Positions 36,901 to 48,900 of a stretch of DNA of 64,000 nt are shown here, piece by piece. Every line of letters starts with the position of its first letter. Within the stretch, counting starts at the first letter, position 1. Under the pieces are notes generated by a model, which worked only from the letters and a program-made list of their open reading frames with translations, was not told where the DNA came from and did not search any database. Where the stretch lies: assembly GCA_018398805.1 (NCBI GenBank), contig JAGFBZ010002393.1, positions 248,001-312,000 on the forward strand. Direction: 5' to 3'. The DNA is from Hirundichthys speculiger. Taxonomy: Eukaryota > Chordata > Actinopteri > Beloniformes > Exocoetidae. Made by a program: the position numbers and the translations under genes.

Positions 36901-39900
36901 TGATATTGCGATTTTCGGCCGCCCATTGTAATATCGATTTTTCAGCTCCTATTATCGATTTTTTTAGGAAAATTCAAAATGTGCAAAAACATTGTGGATC
37001 AGGTCCAGATCAGCCTTTGAAATTTGATAGAGGTTCCCATTGTCAATCCCTGACTCAAATTTCATGAGTTTTGGGCAATAATTAACGGAGATATTGAGAA
37101 ACAAAATTTTCGGCCCCATTGACCGCAATGTTATCAAAAATTTGAAAGTGATCCAGAATCCAGGATTTCTTCCGAATCACACCCAAAATGAAACCAGTTC
37201 TTCCTTTTCACATTTCTGACAACTCCTGAAAATTTCATCAAAATCCATCCATAACTTTTTGAGTTATCTTGTACACAGACAGATAAACGCCACGGAAACA
37301 TAACCTCCTTGGCGGAGGGTAATAAACAATAAACAAGTTGTTTTGAAGCAAATAGTTTTGACTCAATTTGTCCTCTGAATGATCAACTTGATTTTTCATC
37401 TCTACTTTCATCTCTACTTTTAATTTTGATAATAACTGGGTAAAATATCGCAATGTATCGCGATAATATCGTATCATGACCCAAATATTATGATACTTAT
37501 CGTATTGCGAGGTCCTTGCCAATACTCACCCCTAGTTTCTCATAAGGATGATAACTTCAGCAGATTCTGATTGCTTTTTTCCCCCCCGAAAGATCAAAAA
37601 ACTCACGTAAAGTGTGAACCCTACTTTCGCAAGCATTCCTCTCCTCAGATAGTTGGAAATCTGGCCGTTTTTTGATTTTATTTTTATATGGGATCCTAAA
37701 TACATCCCTCTCAGGGAAGTTGTCTGACAGATGTGTTCCACACTTTGGCAAAATGGAGGAAATAGTTGAGGCCGCACAAAGGAACCGTACAGATGGAGCC
37801 CAACACATTTTATTCATATCTTTCATGTGCTCGCATAGCAATGCATTGTTGGTATTTCCAATTCCAAATAAATCTGGCTTTAATTATTTTTCCTGTAAAA
37901 TGTTTTTTTTTTTCTTTTTTTCTTTCCCTCTCCAACCCGTCGCTGGAGCGTCTCGGTGTCTGTTAGATGCATCAGCTGTGGGAGAGGAGAAAAGAGGGGA
38001 GTTTGAGGGATAGTTTGACAAAGTCTCCCAGGATCACATGTTTTTGTCATTAATGCTCCTCATCCTGTGGTGCTCTGGAAACGATCCACTCGGTTCTTAT
38101 TCTAGCTCTTTTTTCCTCTGCCGGGCCTCTTGCCTGCCAGCCTCCCCTTTCAGAAGAATCCTATCCTGTTACATTTTGGGCCCCTCTCGGTTCCTTTTTG
38201 GTGCTCGGAGCCGTATCATACCGATTCCTCAAAGTCAATTGTTTCTTGTCTTACAATAAAAACATTATGTTCCCTCTCAACACTGAGAATCGCTGTCTGT
38301 TTCCAGAGATAATAATGACAGTAATACCGTTACAACATTCTGAACACAAACTGTTTCCTTCTTCTTGTGATGATGAATGGCTCCTAACTCCTACCAAATG
38401 TCCCTCCTTCTGTCCCACCCAGGTGATGCCTTCCCTGAGGATTTTTCCATCATGGCCACAGTGAAGCCTAAGAAGGGCGGCCAGTCCTTCCTGTTATCTG
38501 TGTACAATGAACAGGGCATCCAGCAGCTTGGACTGGAAGTGGGCCGCTCGCCCGTGTTCCTGTACGAGGACCACACAGGCAAGCCCAGTCCCGAGGATTA
38601 CCCCCTCTTCAGAGGAGTCAACATAGCTGACGGAAAGTAGGTTCATGCTCATGCATCGTCCCCTCTAATCAGACTCCAGGTGAACGTGCGAGGCTTCGGT
38701 TGCAGCGTGAATTCGCCTCTATTTTCAGCCTCCGCTGGGTGTCATTGCACCTTTAAACCCCGAGCGTCCTCAGCGATGTAGCCGGTGGCCTGCAGTCGGT
38801 GTGGGTTTTCCAGCTCATTATAAGCGGAAGCTTCGGTTTTAGAGGCACTTTAGAAAACAGTGTTGCAAATATTTGAATTTGAACCGGCAAACGACAAAAA
38901 AGAGGCCCTTTCGCCTCTTTGTCGTCGGGCTGCCTGTAACCCAGTAAGTGTGTGAATTAACTTTACCTCCCATTCCAGGTGGCATCGAGTGGCCATCAGT
39001 GTGCACAAGCAGACCATCACTCTCATTCTGGACTGTAAAAAGAAGACCACCCAGAAGCTGCTCCGAAGCCCCCAACCCATCATTGATACTAAAGGAATTA
39101 TCGTCTTTGGAACTAGAATACTTGATGAGGAAGTCTTTGAGGTAAGCCTTTTTTAATTTCAATATTTTAAGTGCTTTAATTCTACAGTAGTTGAATGGAA
39201 CATTTAAGGATGCTTTGTGATGGCTTGTCTCACCAACTTTGTAACCGCTGAATTTGACTTCTTCATCAGCTTCACTTTCATTTTAAAAGGTCTCATATCC
39301 TGTTTTGATCCCTGTTAAGCACCACGATGGTTGCGCAGCTTAAATCTTCTATTTTCTGTGCGGTGAGCAGCCTGTTGGCCGCCCTCATCTTCTCTCCCCT
39401 GCTCCCCGCTCACTCTTCTGTCATTGTATACCTTGGCATGGCGATAGAGAGATTGAGGATGTTACTTTTTGAACCGAATCCCGTCGGGGGAGGGGGGTGC
39501 TCACTACACATGGGGATAGGTGGAGTTTAGAGGAACGCTCAATGCTTGCGTAAGCAGAAAGTTCTTTTGTTTTACTTATTGCTCAATCAGTCATGCACCT
39601 GTTAAAATGACAGCTAGATAACATGACAACTGATAATGTGACCGTTTCAGACAGTTTTGAACTCTTGAAAGTCAAGAAAAGGATAACATGTGCCCTTTAG
39701 AGTCCTGCAGAAATGAGATAAAAGCAAAGCAGGATTGTAATTCCACTGTCAGCGCAGACACTGGTGTCTGCGGTGGACGCGCTGGTCATCTCCCAGTGCC
39801 CACTCTGCCTTAAAATGACTGACTGTGGTGGCGGCCACATCCTCTTCAGACGTGAGGATTTGGCTTGCGGAGTCCCTCAGACGTCTAATCCAGTGACCTC

Positions 39901-42900
39901 TGCCGTTCGCGCACGCAATAGCAAATCAAACTTAATTTTAGGTGCCGCGTCTTCCACGTCGTCCACAGATGAACTTCATTTCCCGTGCGGATAAATGTTC
40001 GCAGGCCTGTTTTGTTTCCGTCTCAGCGCTCCACTCTCATTGTGGCTGCCAGCGGTTGAAGCTCCGATGTTCCTGCTGGTGGCTTCACGTCGGGATTCTT
40101 TGTCTGAACAGGCTGCAGCATTTTTGTCAACGGAGGTCTTTTAGCATGCAGTTGCATGTTTTTAATCATTAGAACGAGAGCCTTTATGCCTATAAAGTCC
40201 TCCAGGCAGGATTTGTTTGATTTATTAGGGACAGGAAGCCTTTTAGTGTTCAGAATACAGGGCGACACCTCAAAGTTTGAATTCGTTCTTGTCGAGCTTC
40301 TGCGCCGTTCTTATAGTGAGCTTTTGTATGAATATTTGTAGATCCTAAACATGACCTCTGTCAGACGTACGCACACACCATAACGCGGCGCGGACGAGGA
40401 ATAGTGTTGTCTTTGTCCGCTCGGAGTTTTGCTTGTTTAAAGGAGGATTAGCGCATGAGGTAGAGGCGTTCAATAATAATTAGTTACAGAAGACTGACTG
40501 ATGTGACTGATGCTGAGCCAGCTCACCTTTAACCTCGCTGCCGCGCAGCCGAAACGGCCAGGAAGAAATATGACATCCCCCCCCCCCCCCCCCCCCCCCC
40601 CCCCCACCCCCCCCCGCGAACCCTGATGTTAACCTCCCAAGCTGCAGCAGAGACAGGTATACGACGGCATGTAAATCCAGCGTGAAAACCCCTTCTGGAG
40701 GACCCGTCACCTGCTGATAACCCTGCAAGCACAAACCAGATCTCCCCAGTTCAGGATAATTACATATCTGTGTCGCAGCTATGAGCGCAAATGGATCAGG
40801 TTACATTTCAAAGTAAAATGCTAAATTTTAGCCGTGCCGTAGAGATGATTAGCAGGAGTTCCTGGTTCAATCCCAGTTGGAAAACTGACCCGGGGAAGTG
40901 AGTGTGTATGTGGTTGCGTGGTCCGGCGATGGACCGGTGACCCGTCCAGGGCGAGACCCCGCCTTTTTCCTGAAGACAGTTAGAACGGGCTTCAGACTTA
41001 CTCGGGGAGAAGTTGCACCAAATAGTGCTCTTTGGCTAAAACGTTCAGTTGGGGATCATTTTTATGCCCAAGCTTCTTTAAAAAAAACACGAAAACTTAA
41101 CTGAAGTGGTGACAAGATTTTCAACTGGTTGTAATGCCAACAAAAAAAGTTACTGTTAGTTACTCACATGCGCCCCCTGCTGATCTTTACATTGGTTCGG
41201 AAGATCGCATCCGTCATCTCGTAGACATCTCAGGATATATTTCATGACTTCTAAACTGCAAAACACAAAGCACTGACGTGCCGTATTTTGACACAAAATG
41301 TTATGAAATTGTGCTCAAATACCGTACTAGCCCGAATATAGGACGACCCCCCTTTTTTTGAGAAAATGATTTTAGAAAAATCAAAATACGTTGAAGAATA
41401 ATAAACTGCATTCTCTTAAAATCTGAGACTATGACTGAATAAGCAACAACCATGTAGCCTAAAAAAGGTTTAAAAACTGCATTAATGATGTCAATAACTA
41501 CATAACCATCAAGTCAAGTTTTATTCAATTTCAGGAAAATTAACAATTCCAGCTGTAAAAAACTAATTCTGCAACGAAAGTTGTTTTGTTAACTCTGCTG
41601 TGTTGATTACCATCAATTTATAGCTAGCACCATAACTTTGCCACTGTTGTTAGCTTACTTCTCCAGCTTTGGAGCCCCTTAGTTCAAGACGGTCGCGTCG
41701 TTCCTCCATTTCACATCAGATCTTACTGGTTACTTCAGTGCGGCTCCATCTAGTGTCGCGGATGTGTAATGACAACAGAAAAGTCTAGTCCTCGAGACAA
41801 ACCCCCTTTTTGAGAATATGATTTCTAGAATAAAATATCGTTCTATATTCGGCCCCAAAAAACAAAATCACGAATACTGCCCGTTAGGGCTGTAGCGATA
41901 CACTAATCTTGCGATACGATACGATATATATCGATATTCATCTTACAATACATTTACATAATTTCCGAAAGATTTTAAAGGGACAAAGTGATTTTGGTGA
42001 CATCTTGTGAGTGTTCCAATGACTTTGTTTGAATTAATTGAACTGAAAGCATCAATTACACATTATATGGCTGACAGGCAGCTTGCAAATGCTGGACAAA
42101 ATGAATAAAAGATGTGTTGAGAAAACTAGTTTCATTTATTTAAACAGTGCAAATTGTGGCTTGCAAGCTTTTAAAGGTGGGACACGGGGGTTTTGAAAAA
42201 GCTTAGAATATTGATACCCGCGGCTGAAAAATAGATACTCGATAAAATATCGATTTATATCGCAGAATCGATTGAATCGCTCAGCTCTACTGCCTGTCTC
42301 TGTCGGTGAGATTCTCTCTAACGAATGTCATGGGAAAAATGTGCTTTTCTCAGTGAAAAAAAAAAAAGAGCGAGGCAGTTCACATTTGGAGCGAAGCTGT
42401 GGAACGAACTTGTAATGAGGCATAAATACAGATGTTTTTGTTCCACTTGTGTTTATGTTTGTACATTGTGGATTATAACTATTATTTTCCACTAATGGCT
42501 GTCCCTCCACTTGCCAGCAAGATGACCTCATTTATCCGGTTGTAATCGTGCTCTCACATTATTCTCTGCCAACAGTGACGAACTTAGAACAAAATCAAAG
42601 ATGATGGGATTCAACCCCAGCCACCGGAGCCGCTGTAACGGCCCGGTGGTTGCCATGGGACCGGACAGATAGCTTGTGAGAGATATTTGAAGCCCTCCCG
42701 CTGTGCCGTCTGCCGGCCGGGAGACAGGACAGGCTCCAGTGCGCGCAGAAAATGGAAAATATGCCACATAGTTTCCAAATTATGCTCAGGCTGCTCTCTT
42801 CCCCTCACTCCCTTTTCCTCTTTGTAGTTTAGTCTGATCCTGTGTTGACTTTTACCGCAGTCAGTTACCATCAAGAGGTGGTCAGCTGAAAACACACACA

Positions 42901-45900
42901 CACACACAGAAAACACTGAGGATTTTACTGGCTGGCCTGTTAAATTACAGTTGACTCAAAGGCCTGAGAAGTCCGTTTCTTCAGGAAAACACTTTTATAA
43001 TGTTTTAAAATCTTAGTAACAAAATAAATTGGAAGAAGATGATCAGTGTTCATCAGTCCTCTCTTGAGAAGTGACTGGCATTTTTTTTCAACCGCTTTTT
43101 TTTTCTTCTCACATATACAACAGTCAGAGGATAAGTGGTACTCATGTGCTGAAGTGGTCTGTGGTTTTGTGTCTAACATGGTTATTGTGGTGACAGAGAG
43201 ACCATCTACAGTCTATAAGTACCATAATGTTGTCTTTGTTTTAAAGAGGCTGCGGGAAAGCGCAGTGGGTTTGCGACTGTGCCGGTGAAATGATGATTTA
43301 AAGCGGCGTTAATGAAAGGTGTTTGTGGAAGCTGACAGGTAGCTCGTCTGTTGGAAATGAAGCTGCGCAGACATATGCAAATGTTACTACCCTCTCTTAC
43401 GGTCCTTCGTGTGTTTTTTTGCGTTAAAGGACAGTGAAACATACGAACTTAGACGACAACAGCGAAACAGAAACAAAAAAGTACCCTTTCACTGCTTCTA
43501 TAGGATTTAAGGGTAGGTCGGTTCCAGGTGCTGCTCATCGTTAGCCCTTGATGAACTGATTACCAGCAGGTGTGCAGACCTCTAGAGAAGATGATAATTT
43601 GGCACTTTGCTGGTCTGAAAGCATTTGGGTGTGTCTTAACACAATGCCAAGAGAGGAAGACATCATCAATGGTCTTAGAGAAACAGCTGTTGCAGCACAT
43701 CAGTTATAAAACTACGTCCAAACGATTTGGAGTTTAAGGTTCTATAGTTAGAAAGATTGTCAGGAATCATTCAAGATTGTCGCAGATCTTCCCAGGAGTG
43801 AGCATCTTCAAAGGTCAGGCTGTATAGTGATCAGAGAGATAAAGAAAGCTACATTTCAGACCCGAAAGGCCTCGGCGAGCATGCTAAACACAATGAGAAG
43901 CCAGGAGGAAGACTCTCCTGTCTAAAAAGTACATGGATGCACAAAGATTCCCTGGATACGAACAAACCGCAACACCTCTGGAACAATATCCCATGTGCAG
44001 ATGAGACTAAGGTGGAGCTGTTTGGCTGTAACGCCCAGCGCCACGTTTGGCGACCGCTAAACTCAGCCTTCCAGTAGAAGCACGGCAGTGGCGGTGTCAT
44101 GATTTGGGGCTGTTTTGCAACCACAGGACCCGGCCACCTTGTTCCATTTGTGGACAGCAAAGCAAGACTTTCATAGCACGGAGAACTTGCTTTTTTTTAC
44201 GTACATATGTCAACAAACACTGAATCTTGAATCTCGACTTGTCCGTTGAGTTGAAATGGGTCATTCCAACAAAAGCACACCGGCAAATCTACATCAGAAG
44301 GGCTGAAAGCTAAAACAGGTGAGGTTCTGCGATGGCCTTATCACTGCCTCAACCCCGAGGACTTGAAGAGAGCTGTGGATAATTGGGCTGTAGCGATACA
44401 CTGATCTCGCGATACGATACACGATATTCGGCTCACGATACGATATATATCTATATTCATCTTACAATGCATTTACATAATTTTCCGAAAGATTTTAAAG
44501 GGACAAAGTGATTTTGGTGGACAAAATGAATAATAGAATTGTTTAGAAAATTAGTTTCATTTATTTAAACAGTGCAAATTGTTGCTTGCAAGCTTTTAAA
44601 GGTGGGACACGGGGGTTTTGAAAGAAGCTTAGAATATCGATACCCACGGCTAAAAGATCGATACTCTCTGGAGAAATAAAATATCGATATATATCGCAGA
44701 ATCAATAAAATCGCTCAGCTCTAGTGGATAAACAAATACCTGAAACCTCGCTGAGCTGCAGTAGAGATGGAAAGAATGGACCGAGATTCCTTTTAAATGA
44801 TGTGAGATTGGCAAAATCATACAGGAAATGACTACTTCAGTTTATTGCTGTGAAAGGTGGCTCTACAAGCCGTTGAATCACGGGGATGCTTATCACATAA
44901 CTGTGAGCCCAACGTAAAAGTCGGCCATTACCATTACCTGCAGAAAAACCCCCAGATTTCGATCTTTTGGAAGCGTTTGCTTTCTTCACGACGGCCGGCT
45001 GAACCCTTCGGCCTTTGTGTATTTTTGTCGCTCGTGAACTAAAACACCGTCTGCAGACCCTCCTCTGCTCACTCTTGTTCTCATGCCAAGAAAAACCAGA
45101 GATAATTTAATGCCCGTCCTCTGGTTGTCAGTAGCATTCAGTGAAAAAAAAAGAAAAACACTCTGTGGTTGGTCTGAGGGAACACAAGTGGGACGCATGG
45201 AAAGCTTGGCCTCGCTCAGAGGTAATCTGCGGCGGATGGCGAGCGAATTAAAGCAGCCGAGGTGGAGCCGTGCAGACGCAGCAGTTCTTCTCCGGCCTCC
45301 GTTATCTCCGCCAAAGCAGAGAAAAAAATCCTGCACGTCCTCATCCCGTATAAAAAAAGGAGGGCCGCGATATTCTGTAGTACTTCTGATTACGCAAAGA
45401 CGCCAGTTTTGCTTATCTGAGACTTCGTTTTTTTTTTTTTTGTGTGTGTTGAGAAAACAAGCAGCAATGTTCGGCGCCGCGAGAGGAAGCTGGAGCAGTG
45501 AAGGTTCGGTGAGAGGAGCCAAAGATTTTGGGTCATACTTTGGAAAGAATGAGATCTCTCTCTCTCCTCCCCCCCCAATCTGATGTCAGTGTTGGAACAG
45601 CGGCCGTACCGCATGACATCATCCAGAGGTTTCCGTGGTATCTGCTGATAGGCTGTCCTGGTCATGATGGCGAGGACTAGCCTCCGTATGAGCGACGCGT
45701 TCGGAAGGGTCAGGCTACGACGCCTGACGGGGATGAGAAGACGAGGGCCGAGATGATTACAGGTTGGACGCGAAGACGACGAGCTGGGAAGCCTTTAATG
45801 GGGCCCGCGACGGAGCGAGATGTGCAGCTCCCGCGGCGCAGCCAGAGCCAGGAAAAAGTAGTAAAACGTGCAACACATGAGCTCGATGCTCGTAATGAGC

Positions 45901-48900
45901 TTTTATATTGCAGCGGCCTGATGGGTTTTGCACATCCTGTTTCCTCATCTTCACCTCAGGAGTTTTCTGCCCTTCACTCAGCCTCCCTTCCATCCACCTC
46001 AGTCATTTAAGGTAAAGATTCAGGGCCAATTTCGTTCAGTTTTCACGGCTGCTTTTGAGGAATTTGTGTTAGTTTAGTTTTTTTTTCTTTTACAAAGGTA
46101 TCTGGCTGAGGTTTTTGGTGAACAAGCCTGCCAGGGTTCAGAAAGCTGTAACAGTTAACTCACTGTTTAATGCATGGATAATGGCCTCTCTTCTGCTGCC
46201 CCATTAGAGGAGGGCTTGAAATCTGATGCCCTGCGAGGGCATTCACGGCTGCTGCGGTGCAAAATTATGAGGAGACATTAAGCTCCCTTTTTTTTTTCCA
46301 CAGAAAAAAAAAAAAAAAAGAAGTCATCTAACGCAGCTCGGTACTGTAGATCTGCTTTCAAGTGGAGAATATAAGTGGTGTATGCGGTCTGCTTTACTCT
46401 GGATGCGCTGAAAGTAAACAAAGTAATAAAGCCCTGCAATAAACAGCAACTATTGTTTACTGTGGGCCACATTTTAAATAAAACTTTGGGACTTAATGCC
46501 ACTTTAGGCACATCTGCTGAGGGAATGTGTGGCAGATCTCAGAGCTATAATGTAAAAAACGGTGCATATTGTCAGCTAAACTCATCCATCTGCTCTTGCT
46601 TTTTTGTTTTTAACTCAGCAGCTGTTTTCGTCTTTGCCGGTAGCACTCGCTCTTTTGTTCCTTTTTTGCCTCCTTAATCTGTTTTTTATTTTAAAAATGC
46701 ACCGGCTTGTTTATTGCGCACCGTTTCGTGCTCCCTGAGTGGTTGGTTTCAGCTTCAGGTTGTCTTCAGGTGACCTCAGAATGACCCGATGTGTCTAAGA
46801 CCGTTGTTCTGTGTTAATGACCAGATTTCACCACATGTTCATGTACGGAAGAATCTGCAGCAGAAAGAATCCTCTCCATACGCTCAGAGACGACATAGAT
46901 CCGACCATCGTTGACCTTATCAAGTTCAGTTTTTGCTAAAATGGACATGGCATGCTCTTCCCTGTTTTTAGACTTCTCTAAAGTGCTGCAAAGGTGAATT
47001 CTTACCAGGGATGGAACGGTTAACGGTATTATGGTAAAGCGCTGGTAAAATTTTACGCGATAACGATTACCGTTTATGTTTGACTTCATCTCATTATCGC
47101 GGTCGATTACCGGGATATATAATATCAGCCTCATTCAAGTCTGAGAGTGACTCGCGACTGTGTCTCGCATGAATATGTAGCTTGTAACATCGGTATCATA
47201 ATGTTAGCATGGCGGAAACTGGTGATAGCACGCAGGACATTTACCAACCCACTAAAAGGATGAAATTTAAGGTCTAGGCACACAAGAATTTAGAGGGACA
47301 ACTGGTGGAGGACAACTATCCTGTCTACAGAGCACTTGTTTAGATTTTATTGTAATTTGTACAAGCAACTTGAAGGAGCTAAGGCTAATGCTTCAAGCTA
47401 CTGATGTTTGACCAGGAGTAACCTGGTCGACGCGCTTCGCTAACTCACATTGTGTAAAAGTTACGAAGTTAGGTAAAGAGTTATCGAAAAACAACCAGAA
47501 CGATGTTCTTCTGATGCAGTTAAAATATTAATTTATTCCATTAACTGATCCGACAACCTTAACGCCGGCGGTTAGCGCCACAGCGGTCAAAAGCCTTTTG
47601 CCCTTCCGAGTCAAACACCTAACCAATAACAGGTAGCTACCTTTATACCTGACCCTCAGGTAACAACACAGCGACACCCACAGACACACAGAGTGAACTA
47701 CAATTCATAACAACATATTTGGCTCCTTTAAAACTGTTTCTTTATTTGCACATTTATACTTATTTAAGGTTCAGCTTAAAGTCCAATGTTTTTTTTCATT
47801 TGAACTTGGACTATAATTTTTGTTCCGAATAATTGTTTGCATATTTTGTGTTTTTTGGACATTTGTACAGCAATGAAGAACACCGCGATAATATCGTAAA
47901 CCGTGATAAATTGGTCACTATAATCGAGATATCAAATTTTCTGTATCGTTACATTCCTAATTCTTACCTTAGACATCATCGTAACCAAAAAAAAAAAGAT
48001 GTACGAAGTGTTGTCCCATTTCTTTGCATAATAAACACGGTTTATCCAAGACTCGCGAATTTTCTAGTCCGAGACTTTATTTCGGGACACTAGCTAATAA
48101 CGTCTTTAGGTAGAAATTACCCTGGTTGGTCAGATTCAGTCATAGACAAAAGGAGGTGTTCGCATTCATGAAAAGGAAAGCTCCCGTTTGGTTTTATGAC
48201 GTCGCCGGTCCAGCCAATGGGAAACCGGAATGGTCAGACTAGTGTTAGGACATATATGGAGGAGCCGAGTGGCTCAATGGGATGAGTAGACGTCCCATAT
48301 ATGGAGGCTAGAGTCCTCGTTGCAGCCGGGCCTGTGGCACTTGACTGTAGATAAAGGTTACTAGCACCAAAAAAATCTTTAAAAAAAAAATTAAAGTCTT
48401 TTGACGGCTTCTGCTTCGTACAAAACCTTCCTGTTTTTGCTTCTAAGAAACGGGTGTTCGTTTGCGTGGATGTGATGTATTTAGCTTTTACGATCATCCC
48501 AGACAAAGACGTCAGCCTGTGATCCTTGTTGCGATTCCTCCGGTTCGTTCGTTCGTAATCAGGGTCCGATTTTGGCTCAGACACGTACGGATGAATTTCT
48601 GGACTTCTGGACTGGCATCAGGACTTATTCGTGTTCGTGAGACGTCCCCGCCTTTTACTGAAAACCTGCAGAGACTCGACCAATCAGAACACTTCAGATA
48701 TCCGGCCAATAAGAAATCCCTTTGGAGGTCATCATGTCTTTTTAAGAATTTAAACACCACTTCGAAGGAGCTTCAACATCAGCTACGTTGACCTGATGAG
48801 CGACTGAGTGAAGGGTTTTACTGCGAAAGTCCGATCAGCGGTGAAGCATCTCGGTTTCTGAGGCATCCCGACTCCATGTGTGAACTCCAATCTCTCCCAG

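Larger units (their letters stand above)
30015..38422 (+). other. col5a1 intron 2 (8.4 kb)
   Basis: GT/AG intron. Identifiable content is two TAGGGGTG-family hAT elements (33404, 36858) and a PIF/Harbinger-like remnant between them. Around 31900-32230 is a pyrimidine-rich stretch with open frames on both strands that look accidental. The remainder (30.0-33.4, 34.6-36.8 and 37.5-38.4 kb) shows no gene or named repeat. Confidence 0.7.

Noticed and set aside
38637..38640. In-frame TAG at the end of exon 3 as a true stop
   Set aside because: The GTAGGT donor two bases earlier removes it and restores the invariant Lys-Trp-His-Arg junction with exon 4.
44986..45583. Overlapping frames of 166 and 178 codons on opposite strands
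   Set aside because: Both strands are open because of GC-rich composition, and both contain Phe or Lys runs from a homopolymer. No domain is visible in either.
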